Assembly: GCF_007990935.1 (NCBI RefSeq)
Contig: NZ_BJXJ01000030.1
Span: 1 to 51,549 of the forward strand
Origin: Vibrio sagamiensis NBRC 104589
GTDB taxonomy: Bacteria > Pseudomonadota > Gammaproteobacteria > Enterobacterales > Vibrionaceae
Direction: 5' to 3'
DNA: 51,549 nucleotides
The notes beneath the pieces were generated by a model. It saw nothing but the letters and a program-made list of their open reading frames with translations, made no database searches and was not told the origin of the DNA. Positions 20,100 to 29,914 of this stretch are shown in pieces; positions within the stretch are counted from its first letter, which is position 1, and every line of letters begins with the position of its first letter. The position numbers and the translations under genes are program-made.

Positions 20100-20828
20100 T
20101 TAATCTAGGTAAGCTGCTAGGTCGTCACTGCCACCAATGTGTTTACCGCCAATAAAGACTTGAGGAACCGTTGAGCGGCCAGAAACTGCGCGCAAACTTA
20201 CGGTTGATGCGTCTTTGCCAAGAACAATTTCTTCAAACTGTAAACCATGTTCACGTAAGTTTTGTTTTGCTTTAGTACAGAAAGGACAGCCAGGTTTGGT
20301 AAAGACAGTGATCGACTCTTGCGCTTGGTAATCCGGTGCGATGTAGTTAAGCATAGTGTCGGCATCAGAAACTTTAAACGGGTCGCCTGGCTCGTTTGGT
20401 TCAATGAACATTTTTTCTACGATGCCATTTTTGACCAGCATGCTGTAGCGCCATGAACGTTTGCCAAAGCCCAAATCATTTTTATCAACCAACATGCCCA
20501 TACCATCGGTGAATTCGCCATTACCATCAGGAATGAAAGTGATGTTTTCCGCTTCTTGGTCTGCCTTCCAAGCATTCATAACAAACGTGTCATTAACTGA
20601 GACGCAAAGAATATCGTCGATACCATGCTCTTTGAAGACAGAAAACAACTCATTGTAACGAGGCAAATGACTCGAAGAGCAAGTTGGGGTAAAGGCGCCT
20701 GGTAAACTGAAGACAATCACGGTTTTGTCTTTAAATAGCTCATCAGTAGTAAGGTTGACCCAAGCATCGTCTTGACGAGTTGGGAAAGTCACTAGTGGGA
20801 TGGCTTGGCCTTCTTTTGAAGTAAACAT
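20100..20828 (-). CDS. Peroxiredoxin-glutaredoxin hybrid (Prx5-Grx)
   Basis: Glutathione-dependent peroxidase of the type studied in Haemophilus influenzae. With the start at 20828 it is 242 aa. The Prx5 domain (1-160) has the peroxidatic cysteine C50 in [12 protein letters not shown]. The glutaredoxin domain (172-242) has C181-P-F-C184, with TVPQVFIGG and GGSDDL for glutathione binding. The AAAGGA ribosome site is 8 bases before this ATG; ATGs 6 and 24 bp upstream are alternatives, but the former is too close to the site. Divergent from oxyR, with an OxyR site between, so peroxide induction is likely. Confidence 0.95.
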   Translation of the reverse strand: MFTSKEGQAIPLVTFPTRQDDAWVNLTTDELFKDKTVIVFSLPGAFTPTCSSSHLPRYNELFSVFKEHGIDDILCVSVNDTFVMNAWKADQEAENITFIPDGNGEFTDGMGMLVDKNDLGFGKRSWRYSMLVKNGIVEKMFIEPNEPGDPFKVSDADTMLNYIAPDYQAQESITVFTKPGCPFCTKAKQNLREHGLQFEEIVLGKDASTVSLRAVSGRSTVPQVFIGGKHIGGSDDLAAYLD

Positions 20829-20939
20829 AAACATTTTCCTTTGGTTATTCATCGGTAATTCGTGTTAGAGCTTAGCTTGCTTTGCTCAATAATTTCGTTT
20901 TGTTGCGCTCATTATTGAAAAAATACTTTGATAGTTCTA

Positions 20940-20976
20940 ATCATTCAATGCTATGGTTTTGATAGGTGATTTCTAT
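20940..20976. promoter_or_regulatory. OxyR binding site between prx-grx and oxyR
   Basis: The pattern ATCA-N7-CTAT-N7-ATAG-N7-CTAT matches the four-element OxyR motif (ATAG-N7-CTAT-N7-ATAG-N7-CTAT) at 14 of 16 positions with exact spacing. It overlaps the region just before oxyR, fitting autorepression and activation of the divergent peroxidase gene. Confidence 0.82.
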
Positions 20977-20992
20977 TTTATAAGTGAGAACG

Positions 20993-21880
20993 ATGAACAT
21001 TCGAGATTTTGAATATTTAGTCGCCCTTGCGGAACATAAGCACTTTCGTAAAGCTGCTGAAGCCTGCTTTGTGAGCCAACCTACCTTGAGTGGTCAAATC
21101 CGTAAGTTAGAAGAGCAGCTTGGTACAACGTTGTTAGAAAGAAGCAGCAGAAGAGTTTTATTCACGGACTCTGGATTAGAGTTGGTTGAACAGGCTAAGC
21201 GTATTTTAAATGAGGTCAAAACGTTTAAAGATATGGCCAGTGGGCAAAATGGCTCTATGGCAGGACCGATACACATCGGCTTTATTCCGACTGTTGGGCC
21301 TTACCTTTTGCCTAAGATAGTGCCTCAACTTAAAGAAACTTTTCCTGATCTGGCTTTATTTCTTCATGAAGCGCAAACGAATCAATTGGTTCGTCAATTA
21401 GAAGAAGGCAAATTGGACTGCTTGGTACTTGCCTCAGTCGATGATACGTCACCGTTTAGGGAAATTGAGGTATATAATGAGCCATTAAGTGTCGCAGTAC
21501 CTTGTGATCATGAATGGGCAGGAAGAGACAGCATTGATATGCTTGAATTAAATGGCAAAACAGTTTTAGCTTTGGGGGATGGCCATTGTCTTCGAGATCA
21601 AGCACTAGGCTTTTGTTTTGCTGCAGGGGCTAATGACGACGAACATTTTAAAGCGACTAGCTTAGAAACATTGCGTAATATGGTTGCGGCTGGAGCAGGG
21701 ATTACCCTATTGCCACAGCTATCGATTCCGGCAAAAAAAACAAAGGATGGCGTATGCTATTTACCTGCAGTGAACCCAACACCTTCGCGCCAATTGGTTT
21801 TGGTGTATCGACCCGGCTCACCACTTCGTGAGCGTTTTGAAACGTTAGCAGCGGTGATCAAAGGGATCTTAGATGCTTAA
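20993..21880 (+). CDS. oxyR: Hydrogen peroxide-sensing regulator OxyR
   Basis: LysR-type activator of peroxide defence. 295 aa from the ATG giving MNIRDFEYLVALAEH, as in E. coli; a GTG 9 bp upstream is an alternative start. The HTH is in residues 17-36 (FRKAAEACFVSQPTLSGQIR). The redox cysteines are C199 (GHCLRDQ) and C208 (GFCF), at the E. coli positions, so peroxide sensing should be intact. C-terminal TSLETLRNMVAAGAGITLLP is the conserved core. Monocistronic. Confidence 0.97.
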   Translation: MNIRDFEYLVALAEHKHFRKAAEACFVSQPTLSGQIRKLEEQLGTTLLERSSRRVLFTDSGLELVEQAKRILNEVKTFKDMASGQNGSMAGPIHIGFIPTVGPYLLPKIVPQLKETFPDLALFLHEAQTNQLVRQLEEGKLDCLVLASVDDTSPFREIEVYNEPLSVAVPCDHEWAGRDSIDMLELNGKTVLALGDGHCLRDQALGFCFAAGANDDEHFKATSLETLRNMVAAGAGITLLPQLSIPAKKTKDGVCYLPAVNPTPSRQLVLVYRPGSPLRERFETLAAVIKGILDA

Positions 21881-21949
21881 CTGAGTCATGTCTCTAGCTA
21901 GGTAAGAGGCTGAGTGTGGTGGCACACAAGATATGCGAGTAACAAACAA

Positions 21950-21980
21950 TTAAGGGAGCCAAAACGGCTCCCTTAATTTT
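21950..21980. terminator. Bidirectional terminator between oxyR and mrcA
   Basis: 11-bp stem TTAAGGGAGCC / GGCTCCCTTAA with an AAAAC loop and T-run, between convergent genes. Confidence 0.9.
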
Positions 21981-22052
21981 ATAGGCCAACAACTTGATGT
22001 TGCTGGGGGTAATCGACGTGTTGTACTGAGACTTTGTCGCGATTAATAAGCG

Positions 22053-24617
22053 TTAGAAGAGTTCTTCTGAGCTGCCACTACCTCCAGAATAAATACTGTC
22101 TTCTAGGCCTCGTCCGACATATTTTGTTGGCTGAGTACCTTTCTCAAAGTATTCGAAAGTGGTTGTCCCATCGACTTTATCCGTGAGTAAACCACTATTG
22201 CGGTCGATACGAACGCGAATAATGTCATTTGGCATGCGTTTACTCTGCTCTGGTTTGCCATCTAACGCAACACTCATAAAGTCAATCCAAGCTGGTTGAG
22301 CCGTTTTGGCACCAGCTTCAGCACCAGAGGTTTGGTTTTTGCCTAGGTTTCTATTGACAGTCGTGCGTCCAAGGGAGCGAGAATGGCTATCAAAGCCTAC
22401 CCATGAAATAGCAACAACGCCAGGCCCGTAGCCATTGTACCAAGTATCTTTTGAACTGTTTGTTGTGCCACTCTTACCACCGATATCATGACGCTTAAGG
22501 GCTTGACCTCGCCAGCCTGTTCCTCTCCAGCCGGTGCCTTGGCGCCAATTACCACCACCCCAAATATTGCTGTACATCATTTCACGTGTGAGGAAAGCGT
22601 TTTGCTCAGAAATGACTTGCTTGGCAAAATGTGGCATGTCTTGCTGTTGTGAGTGGTTTGGGTCAACCCCTTCAATTGAAACATCTTCCTCACCAAATTC
22701 GGTTGAGAGCTTCTCCTCAGCTTTTTCAACTAGAGGTTGGCAATTGCTTTTACATACTACCGTTGGGTTTGATTTATAGAGCACTTCACCGAAGGGGCTA
22801 TTGATATGATCAATATAGAAAGGTTCAACAAAGTAGCCGCCGTTAGCAAAAACAGAGTAACCTTGTGCGACTTGCAATGGCGTTAAGCTTCCTGCTCCAA
22901 GTGCAATGGTCTCTGAATGAGGGATATTTTTAATATCAAAGCCAAAGTGAGTTAAGTACTGGCGAGTTTGTTCTAAGCCCACTTCTCGAAGTGTTCTTAT
23001 CGCCATAACATTCTTTGATGTCGCCAAACCAATGCGAAGACGAGTTGGGCCATTATAGGTCGGTGGGGAGTTTTTTGGTCGCCATGCCGACGCTGAGCCA
23101 ACATCCCAATGATGAATGGGCGCATCATTAATCAGTGAAGCCAGAGTCAGGCCTTTATTGAGAGCGGCAGAGTAAATAAAAGGTTTGATACTTGAACCCA
23201 CCTGGCGCATAGACATGGTAGCACGATTAAACTTGCTATGAGCAAAATTGAATCCACCAACCAAAGCCAAAACGGCACCGTTGTCTGGGTTCATTGCTAC
23301 GAAGGCGGTATTCACATCCGGAACCTGACTTAGCTCCCAGCTATGAGTAGTTGCACCTTGTTTATCTTTTATGGTGACTTCTTGAGTCCAGATCTGTTGG
23401 CCAACTGCGAGGACGTTTTTCACAGATGATGGAGGCGGGCCTTGACGTTCATCATTAATGAACTTTCTTGCCCACTTTATTCCTTGCCATTCAAGTAGTT
23501 GTTGACCGTTATTTTTAATCAACACTGTGGCTGATTTGTCTGTTACTTCAGTAACGATTGCAGGGTAAAGCTGCCCGTAGGTTGGCTGACTTTTAAGGTG
23601 CTTTGTTATTTGCTGTTCATTCCAAGGTGCAGCGTCTTGAGTCCAGAGTTCCTTGACCGCTCCTCGATAGCCATGGCGCTTATCATAAGCAAGCAGGTTA
23701 TTGATAGCTGCATCGTTTGCTGCTTCTTGGAGAGTCGAAGTCACGGTCGTATAAATATTTAACCCTGATGTGTAGGCATGCTCTTTACCAAATTTTTTCA
23801 CTGCCCATGAGCGTGCAAGCTCCGCTACATAAGGTGCAGATACTTCAATGTCTGCACCGTGGTAGTTTGACTCGATTTGTTCCGAACGTGCTTGTTGATA
23901 CTGTACTTGGGTGATGTATTTCTCATCTAACATACGCTTTAGTACAACATTACGACGATGGGTCGCGCGTTCAAGAGAGTAAATAGGGTTCATCGTAGAA
24001 GGCGCTTTTGGCATTCCCGCAAGTACAGCAATCTCACTCAGGGTCAGATCATCCAGTGTTTTACCAAAGTAAACCTCGGCAGCTGCACCAAAACCATAGG
24101 AGCGATAACCTAAGAAAATTTTATTAACATAGAGTTCCATTATTTCTTGTTTGGTTAATAACTGCTCAATATGGATGGCGATAAATACTTCTTTAATTTT
24201 TCGCATCAGCTTCTTCTCATTTGAAAGGAAGAAGTTACGAGCTAGCTGCTGAGTAATGGTACTTGCGCCTTGTTTTGCTGAACCTGAGACCAGAACAACA
24301 AGAGCTGCACGAGTGATACCAATAGGATCGATACCTGGATGCTCATAAAAGCGACTATCTTCCGTCGCGATCAGTGCATTAATGAGGTCTTGTGGAATGT
24401 CCTCGTACGTAACTGGAATTCGGCGTTTTTCACCGAATTGTGCGATCAGCTTTTCATCTTGACTGAAAACCTGCATAGGTGTTTGTAATTCAACATTTTT
24501 AATTGTTGCTACATCTGGTAATTCTGGCTTTACATATTGGTAGAAGCCAAAAATTGTAGTGACTCCAAGAATTATGCAAATCAATGTTAAAAGTAATAAA
24601 CGCTTTATGAACTTCAC
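22053..24617 (-). CDS. mrcA: Penicillin-binding protein 1A
   Basis: Bifunctional peptidoglycan glycosyltransferase and transpeptidase anchored in the inner membrane. 854 aa (E. coli 850). A single N-terminal TM helix spans about residues 5-27. The glycosyltransferase has the catalytic glutamate E86 in ATEDSRFYEH and KQGASTITQQLARN (115-128). An OB-like insertion of about 110 residues precedes the transpeptidase, whose motifs are S475-S-I-K478, S-K-N (TSKNVMA) and K-S-G-T-T. The C-terminal tail is G, S and E rich. Divergent from pilM, the usual order in gamma-proteobacteria. Confidence 0.97.
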   Translation of the reverse strand: MKFIKRLLLLTLICIILGVTTIFGFYQYVKPELPDVATIKNVELQTPMQVFSQDEKLIAQFGEKRRIPVTYEDIPQDLINALIATEDSRFYEHPGIDPIGITRAALVVLVSGSAKQGASTITQQLARNFFLSNEKKLMRKIKEVFIAIHIEQLLTKQEIMELYVNKIFLGYRSYGFGAAAEVYFGKTLDDLTLSEIAVLAGMPKAPSTMNPIYSLERATHRRNVVLKRMLDEKYITQVQYQQARSEQIESNYHGADIEVSAPYVAELARSWAVKKFGKEHAYTSGLNIYTTVTSTLQEAANDAAINNLLAYDKRHGYRGAVKELWTQDAAPWNEQQITKHLKSQPTYGQLYPAIVTEVTDKSATVLIKNNGQQLLEWQGIKWARKFINDERQGPPPSSVKNVLAVGQQIWTQEVTIKDKQGATTHSWELSQVPDVNTAFVAMNPDNGAVLALVGGFNFAHSKFNRATMSMRQVGSSIKPFIYSAALNKGLTLASLINDAPIHHWDVGSASAWRPKNSPPTYNGPTRLRIGLATSKNVMAIRTLREVGLEQTRQYLTHFGFDIKNIPHSETIALGAGSLTPLQVAQGYSVFANGGYFVEPFYIDHINSPFGEVLYKSNPTVVCKSNCQPLVEKAEEKLSTEFGEEDVSIEGVDPNHSQQQDMPHFAKQVISEQNAFLTREMMYSNIWGGGNWRQGTGWRGTGWRGQALKRHDIGGKSGTTNSSKDTWYNGYGPGVVAISWVGFDSHSRSLGRTTVNRNLGKNQTSGAEAGAKTAQPAWIDFMSVALDGKPEQSKRMPNDIIRVRIDRNSGLLTDKVDGTTTFEYFEKGTQPTKYVGRGLEDSIYSGGSGSSEELF

Positions 24618-24795
24618 CGGATAATCCCTGATTAGTTGAGGCTGTATAACGGCAAACCCTAGTACTCTTGGGTTAAAAATTTAGCATATGAGAGATATTA
24701 ACTCTTATTTAGATATTAATAACAACCTTTGTACGAAGAAAATTTCGCAGTGTACACACCAAGAAGGTGGTGGAGGTTTGGCAACGAGAGTCAAT

Positions 24796-25770
24796 ATGGA
24801 TAAGTTCTTCATAACTAGCATTGATATTAGTCATAACAGTTTAAAAGCCATGGTTATAAAACCAAAGGGGCATCGTTACGTATTATGCGATTATAAAGAA
24901 CTCCTAATTAAGGAAAGCATTATCGCTGAAAATAACATATTGAATCATCATGAAATGGTCAATGTACTTAAAGAACTGAAAAAGACCTTACCTTTCCGGG
25001 CGAGAAAGGTTGCTATATCAGTGCCAGATAGTGCTGTTATCAGTAAAAGGCTCCAAGTAGAACAGAATTTGACCGAGAGCGAAAGGGAATTTGCAATCAT
25101 TCAAGCTTTTTCACATCAATCTCCTTTCCCTGTTGAAGAATTGAGTTTGGATTTTGTCTTACTTGAGCCGAAACAGGAAAGTCTTGGTAGCGATCAGTAT
25201 CAAGTCTTTGCAACACGAAAAGAAGTGCTTGATGCACGTATAAAAATGATGCATGAGGCTGGATTTCAAACCGTTTTAGCTGATGTTCATTCCCATTGTT
25301 TGGGGCAGATTTGGCAATTAGCGGTAGCGTCTTTTCCAGATAAAAGCCAACATGCACTGTTGGATATTGGAACGAGTCACAGTTCTTTTACTATGTTCAC
25401 ACAGTACGACGAGTTGTTTTATAAAGAGTTTGTTCATGAACCATGTCAAATGCCTTCCATGTTACAGCCGTTTGTTCAACAAATCGTGGAGCGAGTGAAG
25501 CGCTATATACATTTGTATCGTTCACTTCATGGTAGTCGACATATCGATGGTATTTGGCTTTCTGGCCAAAGTCTTTACCTTGCACAACTTACCGATATTT
25601 TATCGGAGCAGCTTGCTTTGGAATGTTGCTTGCTTAACCCTCTGGGCTTGTTTGATGTCAAATCCGTCCACGAGAATGATTTCGAGGCTCAGCAGCAGTT
25701 TACGGCAGCGGCAGGGTTGGCAATACGAGGCATTCAGTGGTTGGGAAGTGAGCATGCTCTATCGCGTTAA
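24796..25770 (+). CDS. pilM: Type IV pilus assembly protein PilM
   Basis: Actin-like cytosolic ATPase that docks PilN to the inner membrane in type IV pili. 324 aa from ATG 24796 (MDKFFITSIDISHNSLKAM), with the FtsA/PilM fold start at residue 7; an in-frame ATG 108 bp upstream would add an unconserved segment. The phosphate loop LLDIGTSHSSFT is near residue 193. An AGAG site lies 6-9 bp upstream. It overlaps pilN by 17 bp. The block pilMNOPQ is used in vibrios for chitin-regulated competence pili and related machines. Confidence 0.93.
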   Translation: MDKFFITSIDISHNSLKAMVIKPKGHRYVLCDYKELLIKESIIAENNILNHHEMVNVLKELKKTLPFRARKVAISVPDSAVISKRLQVEQNLTESEREFAIIQAFSHQSPFPVEELSLDFVLLEPKQESLGSDQYQVFATRKEVLDARIKMMHEAGFQTVLADVHSHCLGQIWQLAVASFPDKSQHALLDIGTSHSSFTMFTQYDELFYKEFVHEPCQMPSMLQPFVQQIVERVKRYIHLYRSLHGSRHIDGIWLSGQSLYLAQLTDILSEQLALECCLLNPLGLFDVKSVHENDFEAQQQFTAAAGLAIRGIQWLGSEHALSR

Positions 25771-26329
25771 TCTTCTTCCCTGGCGAGAAAAACAGCGCAG
25801 ATTGCATCAACGTCGATTTATCGGGATGTTGTTGTCCGCGATTGTAATCGTCGTGTTCACTCAATGGTTAGCAAGTCAATATCTTCAATATCAACAACGA
25901 ATACAGCAACAACGTCTTACGTATTTAAACGACTATATTACCCAGCTTGATCAACGTCTTGAAACAATGAAAATGGCTCAGCTCGCGTATAACAACATAG
26001 TAGAACGCCTCAAGTTTGTGGAAACTTTGCAAAATAATCGTAACAAGACCACTCAACTGATGAACATGCTGCCGTCTGTGGTTCCTCAAGGTGTCTATGT
26101 CGATAAGATCAAAATGAATGCTGACCAAGTTGAAATGACAGGCATTGCTGAAAATACTCCTCATCTGACTATGATGTTGAATAATTTAGAACAATCAGAA
26201 CAATTACATGATGTAAGGATGCATTCCATCGTTCATGACAAGCCTCGTTTTGGTAAAAAGTTTCAGGTGTTTAGCCTCTCTTTTTTATTCAACGCGCTTC
26301 CCCCCCAGGAGGTGACGAAACGTGAATGA
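25754..26329 (+). CDS. pilN: Type IV pilus assembly protein PilN
   Basis: Inner-membrane protein that pairs with PilO. 191 aa from ATG 25754, which gives the typical N-terminus YRVNLLPWREKQRR that binds PilM. A TM helix follows (about 24-42), then a coiled-coil (QQQRLTYLNDYITQLDQRL) and a ferredoxin-like periplasmic domain. It overlaps pilM by 17 bp and pilO by 8 bp, pointing to translational coupling. Confidence 0.93.
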   Translation: MLYRVNLLPWREKQRRLHQRRFIGMLLSAIVIVVFTQWLASQYLQYQQRIQQQRLTYLNDYITQLDQRLETMKMAQLAYNNIVERLKFVETLQNNRNKTTQLMNMLPSVVPQGVYVDKIKMNADQVEMTGIAENTPHLTMMLNNLEQSEQLHDVRMHSIVHDKPRFGKKFQVFSLSFLFNALPPQEVTKRE

Positions 26330-26915
26330 CTGGCAGGAGCTTGAATTCAATGAAATATTGGATTGGCCACGTTTACCACAATTGATGGCGTTGTTACTTA
26401 TCTTCATGTTTATTCAAACAGTGGGTTACTGGTTATATTTGCTGCCGGAAAAGCAGCATTTACAGGGCTTAAATCAGCAAGAACAGGTGATTCACGCTCG
26501 CCTTCAAGTCAAAGCAAATCAAGTCGCGGCACTGCCACAGCTACAATCTCAACTCGACGATTTAGACCAGCGCTACCAGTTATTATTGCTACAGCTTCCT
26601 GAACAAAAAGAGTTAGCCAACTTACTGGCCTCGGTAAACGAAATTGGCGTCAGCAACCATTTGACGTTCACTCGTATCGATTGGGGCCATAAGCAGCCAG
26701 AACATTTTCTCTATCGTTTACCTCTCAATATAGAGCTTACCGGTAACTTTCATGATATTGGGCGTTTTTCTCAGGCTATTGCGGCATTAGGCCGTATTAT
26801 CACTTTTCAGAATGTAACTTGGCAACGTGTTAGCCAAGAGAGTGAAACGCTTCATTTTCGTGTTACAGCTAATACTTATCAATCTAAACCAGAGGAACGC
26901 ACAGGTGCACAATAA
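26322..26915 (+). CDS. pilO: Type IV pilus assembly protein PilO
   Basis: Inner-membrane partner of PilN in the alignment subcomplex. 197 aa from a GTG at 26322; AGGAGGTGA lies just upstream at a good distance. The N-terminal segment IQTVGYWLYLL and the preceding LMALLLIFMF form one TM helix near residues 20-45, followed by a coiled-coil and periplasmic domain. Overlaps both neighbours. Confidence 0.92.
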   Translation: MNDWQELEFNEILDWPRLPQLMALLLIFMFIQTVGYWLYLLPEKQHLQGLNQQEQVIHARLQVKANQVAALPQLQSQLDDLDQRYQLLLLQLPEQKELANLLASVNEIGVSNHLTFTRIDWGHKQPEHFLYRLPLNIELTGNFHDIGRFSQAIAALGRIITFQNVTWQRVSQESETLHFRVTANTYQSKPEERTGAQ

Positions 26916-27420
26916 GAGTCGGTTAGGTGTGGTTTTTGTAATGGCTTTATCAGGCTGTCAAGCTAATGACCAACCATTAGATCACGTGATCGATCAAATT
27001 GAGCATCAAGCATTTCAAGAGCGGGTGGCGCTTCAACCGAGCAAAAGTGTCGGCGCTGTTACCTATGAGCCTAAACATTTGCGAGTACCTTTTGAACTTC
27101 CGCAAGAAGCAAAAATGGCAACTCATTTGACCCTCAGAGCGGATTGTTGGCAGCCGGAGCCAAGAAAAACGTTGGAAGTATTGGAGCATTTTTCTCTCGA
27201 ACAACTCCAATTAAAGGGTGTAATAGGCACGAAAGCACGCCTTTCTGGCCTGATTCAAGCGCCTGATGGCACGGTTTATACCATTGAGGCTGGACAATAT
27301 ATTGGTCGTAATCAGGGGCAAGTGAGCTTCGTTTCAAATCAATACTTACTGATTAAGGAATCCTTGCAAGATGGGTTAGGGTGCTGGCAACAGCGTAACG
27401 TAAAGCTGACGTTCGGTTAA
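26905..27420 (+). CDS. pilP: Type IV pilus lipoprotein PilP
   Basis: Periplasmic lipoprotein linking PilNO to the secretin PilQ. 171 aa from GTG 26905, preceded by GAGGAAC. The signal segment RLGVVFVMALSGC carries a lipobox (LSGC), giving a lipidated cysteine near residue 18. The C-terminal half (FSLEQLQLKGVIG, YTIEAGQYIGRNQGQV) is the HR-type domain that binds PilQ. It overlaps pilO by 11 bp. Confidence 0.92.
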   Translation: MHNKSRLGVVFVMALSGCQANDQPLDHVIDQIEHQAFQERVALQPSKSVGAVTYEPKHLRVPFELPQEAKMATHLTLRADCWQPEPRKTLEVLEHFSLEQLQLKGVIGTKARLSGLIQAPDGTVYTIEAGQYIGRNQGQVSFVSNQYLLIKESLQDGLGCWQQRNVKLTFG

Positions 27421-27469
27421 CTAGCGGCAGTTTGTAAGCAACGAAATAAAAGTGATGAAACAATAATTT

Positions 27470-29176
27470 ATGTGGGTATCAAGGATATTGAGAAGACGTC
27501 TCTACTGGCAGTTTTGGGTCTTTTTCAGCGCACTCATGGTATGGAATGTCAAAGCCAATACCTTAACGAACATTGACTTTCGCTCTAATCACAATCAACA
27601 GGCGATTATCATCGTTGAGTTTGCATCTCCAATAGGCATTGTTGACATCCAGCAGGGTAAACGTGGGTTGAGTATCAACTTGCTCAAAACGGTGGTCAAA
27701 GACGAGCAGCTCTATCTTATTGATGTGAAGGACTTTGCCACGGTTGTTGATAGTTTAGAAGTGTTCCGAGAAGGAGCGAACACGCGCATTGAGGTGTTTA
27801 TTGAAGGAGGGTATCGGCATGATTATCGCGTTATAGGGCAGACACTTGAGGTGACGGTCAGCCCCCGTCAACCCGATGACACCCTATCGCCCCAACCCTT
27901 TATTGATAATAAGAACAAGCCGATATCGATTAATTTTCAAGATATCCCAGTGCGGAGTGTGTTGCAGTTAATTGCCGAGCATCAAGAGTTTAACGTGGTG
28001 GTATCAGATTCTGTGGGAGGTCATTTAACGTTACGTTTAGATGGGGTTCCGTGGCAACAGGTGCTGGATATTATTCTTAAGCTAAAAGGTCTAGATAAAA
28101 GGATTGAAGGTAATGTAATTCTGATTGCGCCAAAAGAAGAATTGGATTTACGAGAGAAGCAGCAACTGGAAAAGCGGCAACTTGACCAAGAAATGGGCGA
28201 TCTCGCGACTGAGATTATCAAGGTTAATTTTGCTAAAGCTTCCGATATTGCCGCGATAATTAATGCTGAGGGTAAGATGAGCATGCTTTCTGCACGTGGT
28301 CGCGTGGCGACGGACGAAAGGACCAACGCTTTGCTGATCCGTGAGTTACCGAGTAACATAAATAGACTTCGTGAGCTGATTGCTTCGTTAGATATTCCAG
28401 TCAAGCAGGTGCAGATAGAAGCCCGTATTGTGATTGTCCAAGAAGGCAACATGGATGAATTGGGTATTCGTTGGGGTTTTTCTTCTTTGCATGGTAACAA
28501 CAGAATAGGTGGCTCAATAGAGAGCAATATTGCCAATATTGGCTTGTATGGTCGTGGTAGTGATCAGAGCAGTGCAAATCTGGATGATTTTCTCAATGTT
28601 AATTTGGCGGCGACAAGCCCAAGTGCGACCAGCATTGCTTTTCAGGTGGCTAAACTGGGGACGGATACTTTGTTGGATCTTGAACTATCAGCTTTGCAAC
28701 AGGAGTCAAAAGCTGAAATTATCTCCAGCCCTCGTTTATTGACAACTAATAAAAAGTCAGCTTACATTGAGCAAGGTAGCGAGATTCCTTATTTAGAATC
28801 GTCTTCAAGCGGTGCTTCATCAGTGGCTTTCAAAAAAGCTGTGTTAAGTTTAGAAGTGACGCCGCAGATTACACCTGACAACCGTTTAGTTCTCGATCTT
28901 AATGTGACTCAAGACCGGCCCGGACAAATTATAAAAACAGGAACTGGTGAAGCGGTTGCGATTGAAACTCAAAGAATTGGTACACAAGTTTTGGTTGACA
29001 ATGGTGAAACGATAGTTCTAGGTGGAATTTTTCAACATAGCATCACAAATTCGGTTGATAAAGTGCCTTTATTGGGAGACCTACCTCTACTTGGTGCACT
29101 TTTTCGTAGACATTATGAAAGAGCTGCCAAGAGTGAATTGTTGATTTTTGTGACGCCTAAGGTATTGATTCACTAA
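27470..29176 (+). CDS. pilQ: Type IV pilus secretin PilQ
   Basis: Outer-membrane secretin ring through which the pilus exits. 568 aa, shorter than the Pseudomonas form, with one N-terminal AMIN-like region (about 30-130), a secretin N1 domain (VLQLIAEHQEFNVVVSD near 170, PSNINRLRELIASLDIP near 300) and the secretin C-terminal domain (AEIISSPRLLTTNKK, IVLGGIF, SELLIFVTPKV). A signal sequence ending NVKA is near residue 30. The start ATG 27470 has no strong ribosome site; a TTG 18 bp later is an alternative. Confidence 0.93.
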   Translation: MWVSRILRRRLYWQFWVFFSALMVWNVKANTLTNIDFRSNHNQQAIIIVEFASPIGIVDIQQGKRGLSINLLKTVVKDEQLYLIDVKDFATVVDSLEVFREGANTRIEVFIEGGYRHDYRVIGQTLEVTVSPRQPDDTLSPQPFIDNKNKPISINFQDIPVRSVLQLIAEHQEFNVVVSDSVGGHLTLRLDGVPWQQVLDIILKLKGLDKRIEGNVILIAPKEELDLREKQQLEKRQLDQEMGDLATEIIKVNFAKASDIAAIINAEGKMSMLSARGRVATDERTNALLIRELPSNINRLRELIASLDIPVKQVQIEARIVIVQEGNMDELGIRWGFSSLHGNNRIGGSIESNIANIGLYGRGSDQSSANLDDFLNVNLAATSPSATSIAFQVAKLGTDTLLDLELSALQQESKAEIISSPRLLTTNKKSAYIEQGSEIPYLESSSSGASSVAFKKAVLSLEVTPQITPDNRLVLDLNVTQDRPGQIIKTGTGEAVAIETQRIGTQVLVDNGETIVLGGIFQHSITNSVDKVPLLGDLPLLGALFRRHYERAAKSELLIFVTPKVLIH

Positions 29177-29212
29177 ATTTCTTTAACGAAAAAGCAGAAT
29201 AGATAAAAAATA

Positions 29213-29308
29213 AAGTTGCATTAGTGGCACCATGCTTGGATAATTTCGGGTCTTATCACGAATTATCTGTGAGGAATTGGTGCCACAAGCTTAGTAAAGC
29301 AGCAACTT
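29213..29308. other. Three-tier nested palindrome between pilQ and aroK
   Basis: Three nested perfect inverted repeats share one centre: AAGTTGC / GCAACTT (29213-29219, 29302-29308), GTGGCACCA / TGGTGCCAC (29224-29232, 29278-29286) and GATAATT / AATTATC (29239-29245, 29261-29267). The transcript could form a 96-nt branched or bulged hairpin ending 56 bp before aroK. It has no U-tract and matches no element I know. It may be an aroKB leader, an RNase site, or a small repeat. Confidence 0.7.
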
Positions 29309-29364
29309 GATTGTGTTTTCTTGTGGCGATCTTATTGAATTAACGTTGTAAATTACTGCTAAAT

Positions 29365-29883
29365 ATGGCTGAGAAACGTAATATTTTTCTTGTTGGCCCA
29401 ATGGGCGCTGGCAAAAGTACAATTGGTAGACACCTAGCACAGCAACTGCACATGGAATTCATCGACTCTGATACAGTGATCGAAGAACGTACTGGTGCAG
29501 ATATTTCTTGGGTGTTTGATGTCGAAGGTGAAGAAGGCTTCCGCAAGCGTGAAGAGTCTGTACTGGAAGACTTAACTCAAGAACAAGGCATTGTGCTTGC
29601 AACTGGTGGGGGGTCTGTAAAAAGTAAAGAGAACCGTAACCGCCTTTCTGCTCGAGGTGTTGTTGTTTATCTAGAAACCACTATTGAAAAGCAGCTTGCG
29701 CGCACAAATCGTGACAAGAAGCGCCCTCTACTTCAGACGGACAGTCCTCGTGATGTCTTGGAAAGTTTGGCTGACGAACGTAATCCTCTATACGAAGAAG
29801 TGGCGGATTATACAGTCCGTACTGATGATCAGAGTGCAAAAGTGGTAGCCAACCAGATCGTAAAAATGCTAGAAGAGAGATAA
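29365..29883 (+). CDS. aroK: Shikimate kinase I
   Basis: ATP-dependent phosphorylation of shikimate at the 3-hydroxyl, a step toward chorismate and aromatic amino acids. 172 aa. The P-loop [11 protein letters not shown] is at residues 10-20; the shikimate-site D33/R57-type residues fall in [13 protein letters not shown] and [10 protein letters not shown]. The TGGGSV loop is near residue 78 and the mobile lid RPLLQT near 115. The ribosome site is weak. aroB follows after 31 bp. Confidence 0.96.
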   Translation: MAEKRNIFLVGPMGAGKSTIGRHLAQQLHMEFIDSDTVIEERTGADISWVFDVEGEEGFRKREESVLEDLTQEQGIVLATGGGSVKSKENRNRLSARGVVVYLETTIEKQLARTNRDKKRPLLQTDSPRDVLESLADERNPLYEEVADYTVRTDDQSAKVVANQIVKMLEER

Positions 29884-29914
29884 GTTTTATCTTTTTTTTA
29901 ATTGGAGCACACCG

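Noticed and set aside
28021..28536. 171-aa minus-strand frame inside pilQ
   Set aside because: Antisense shadow; its S, L and R-rich composition is an artefact of the pilQ codons.
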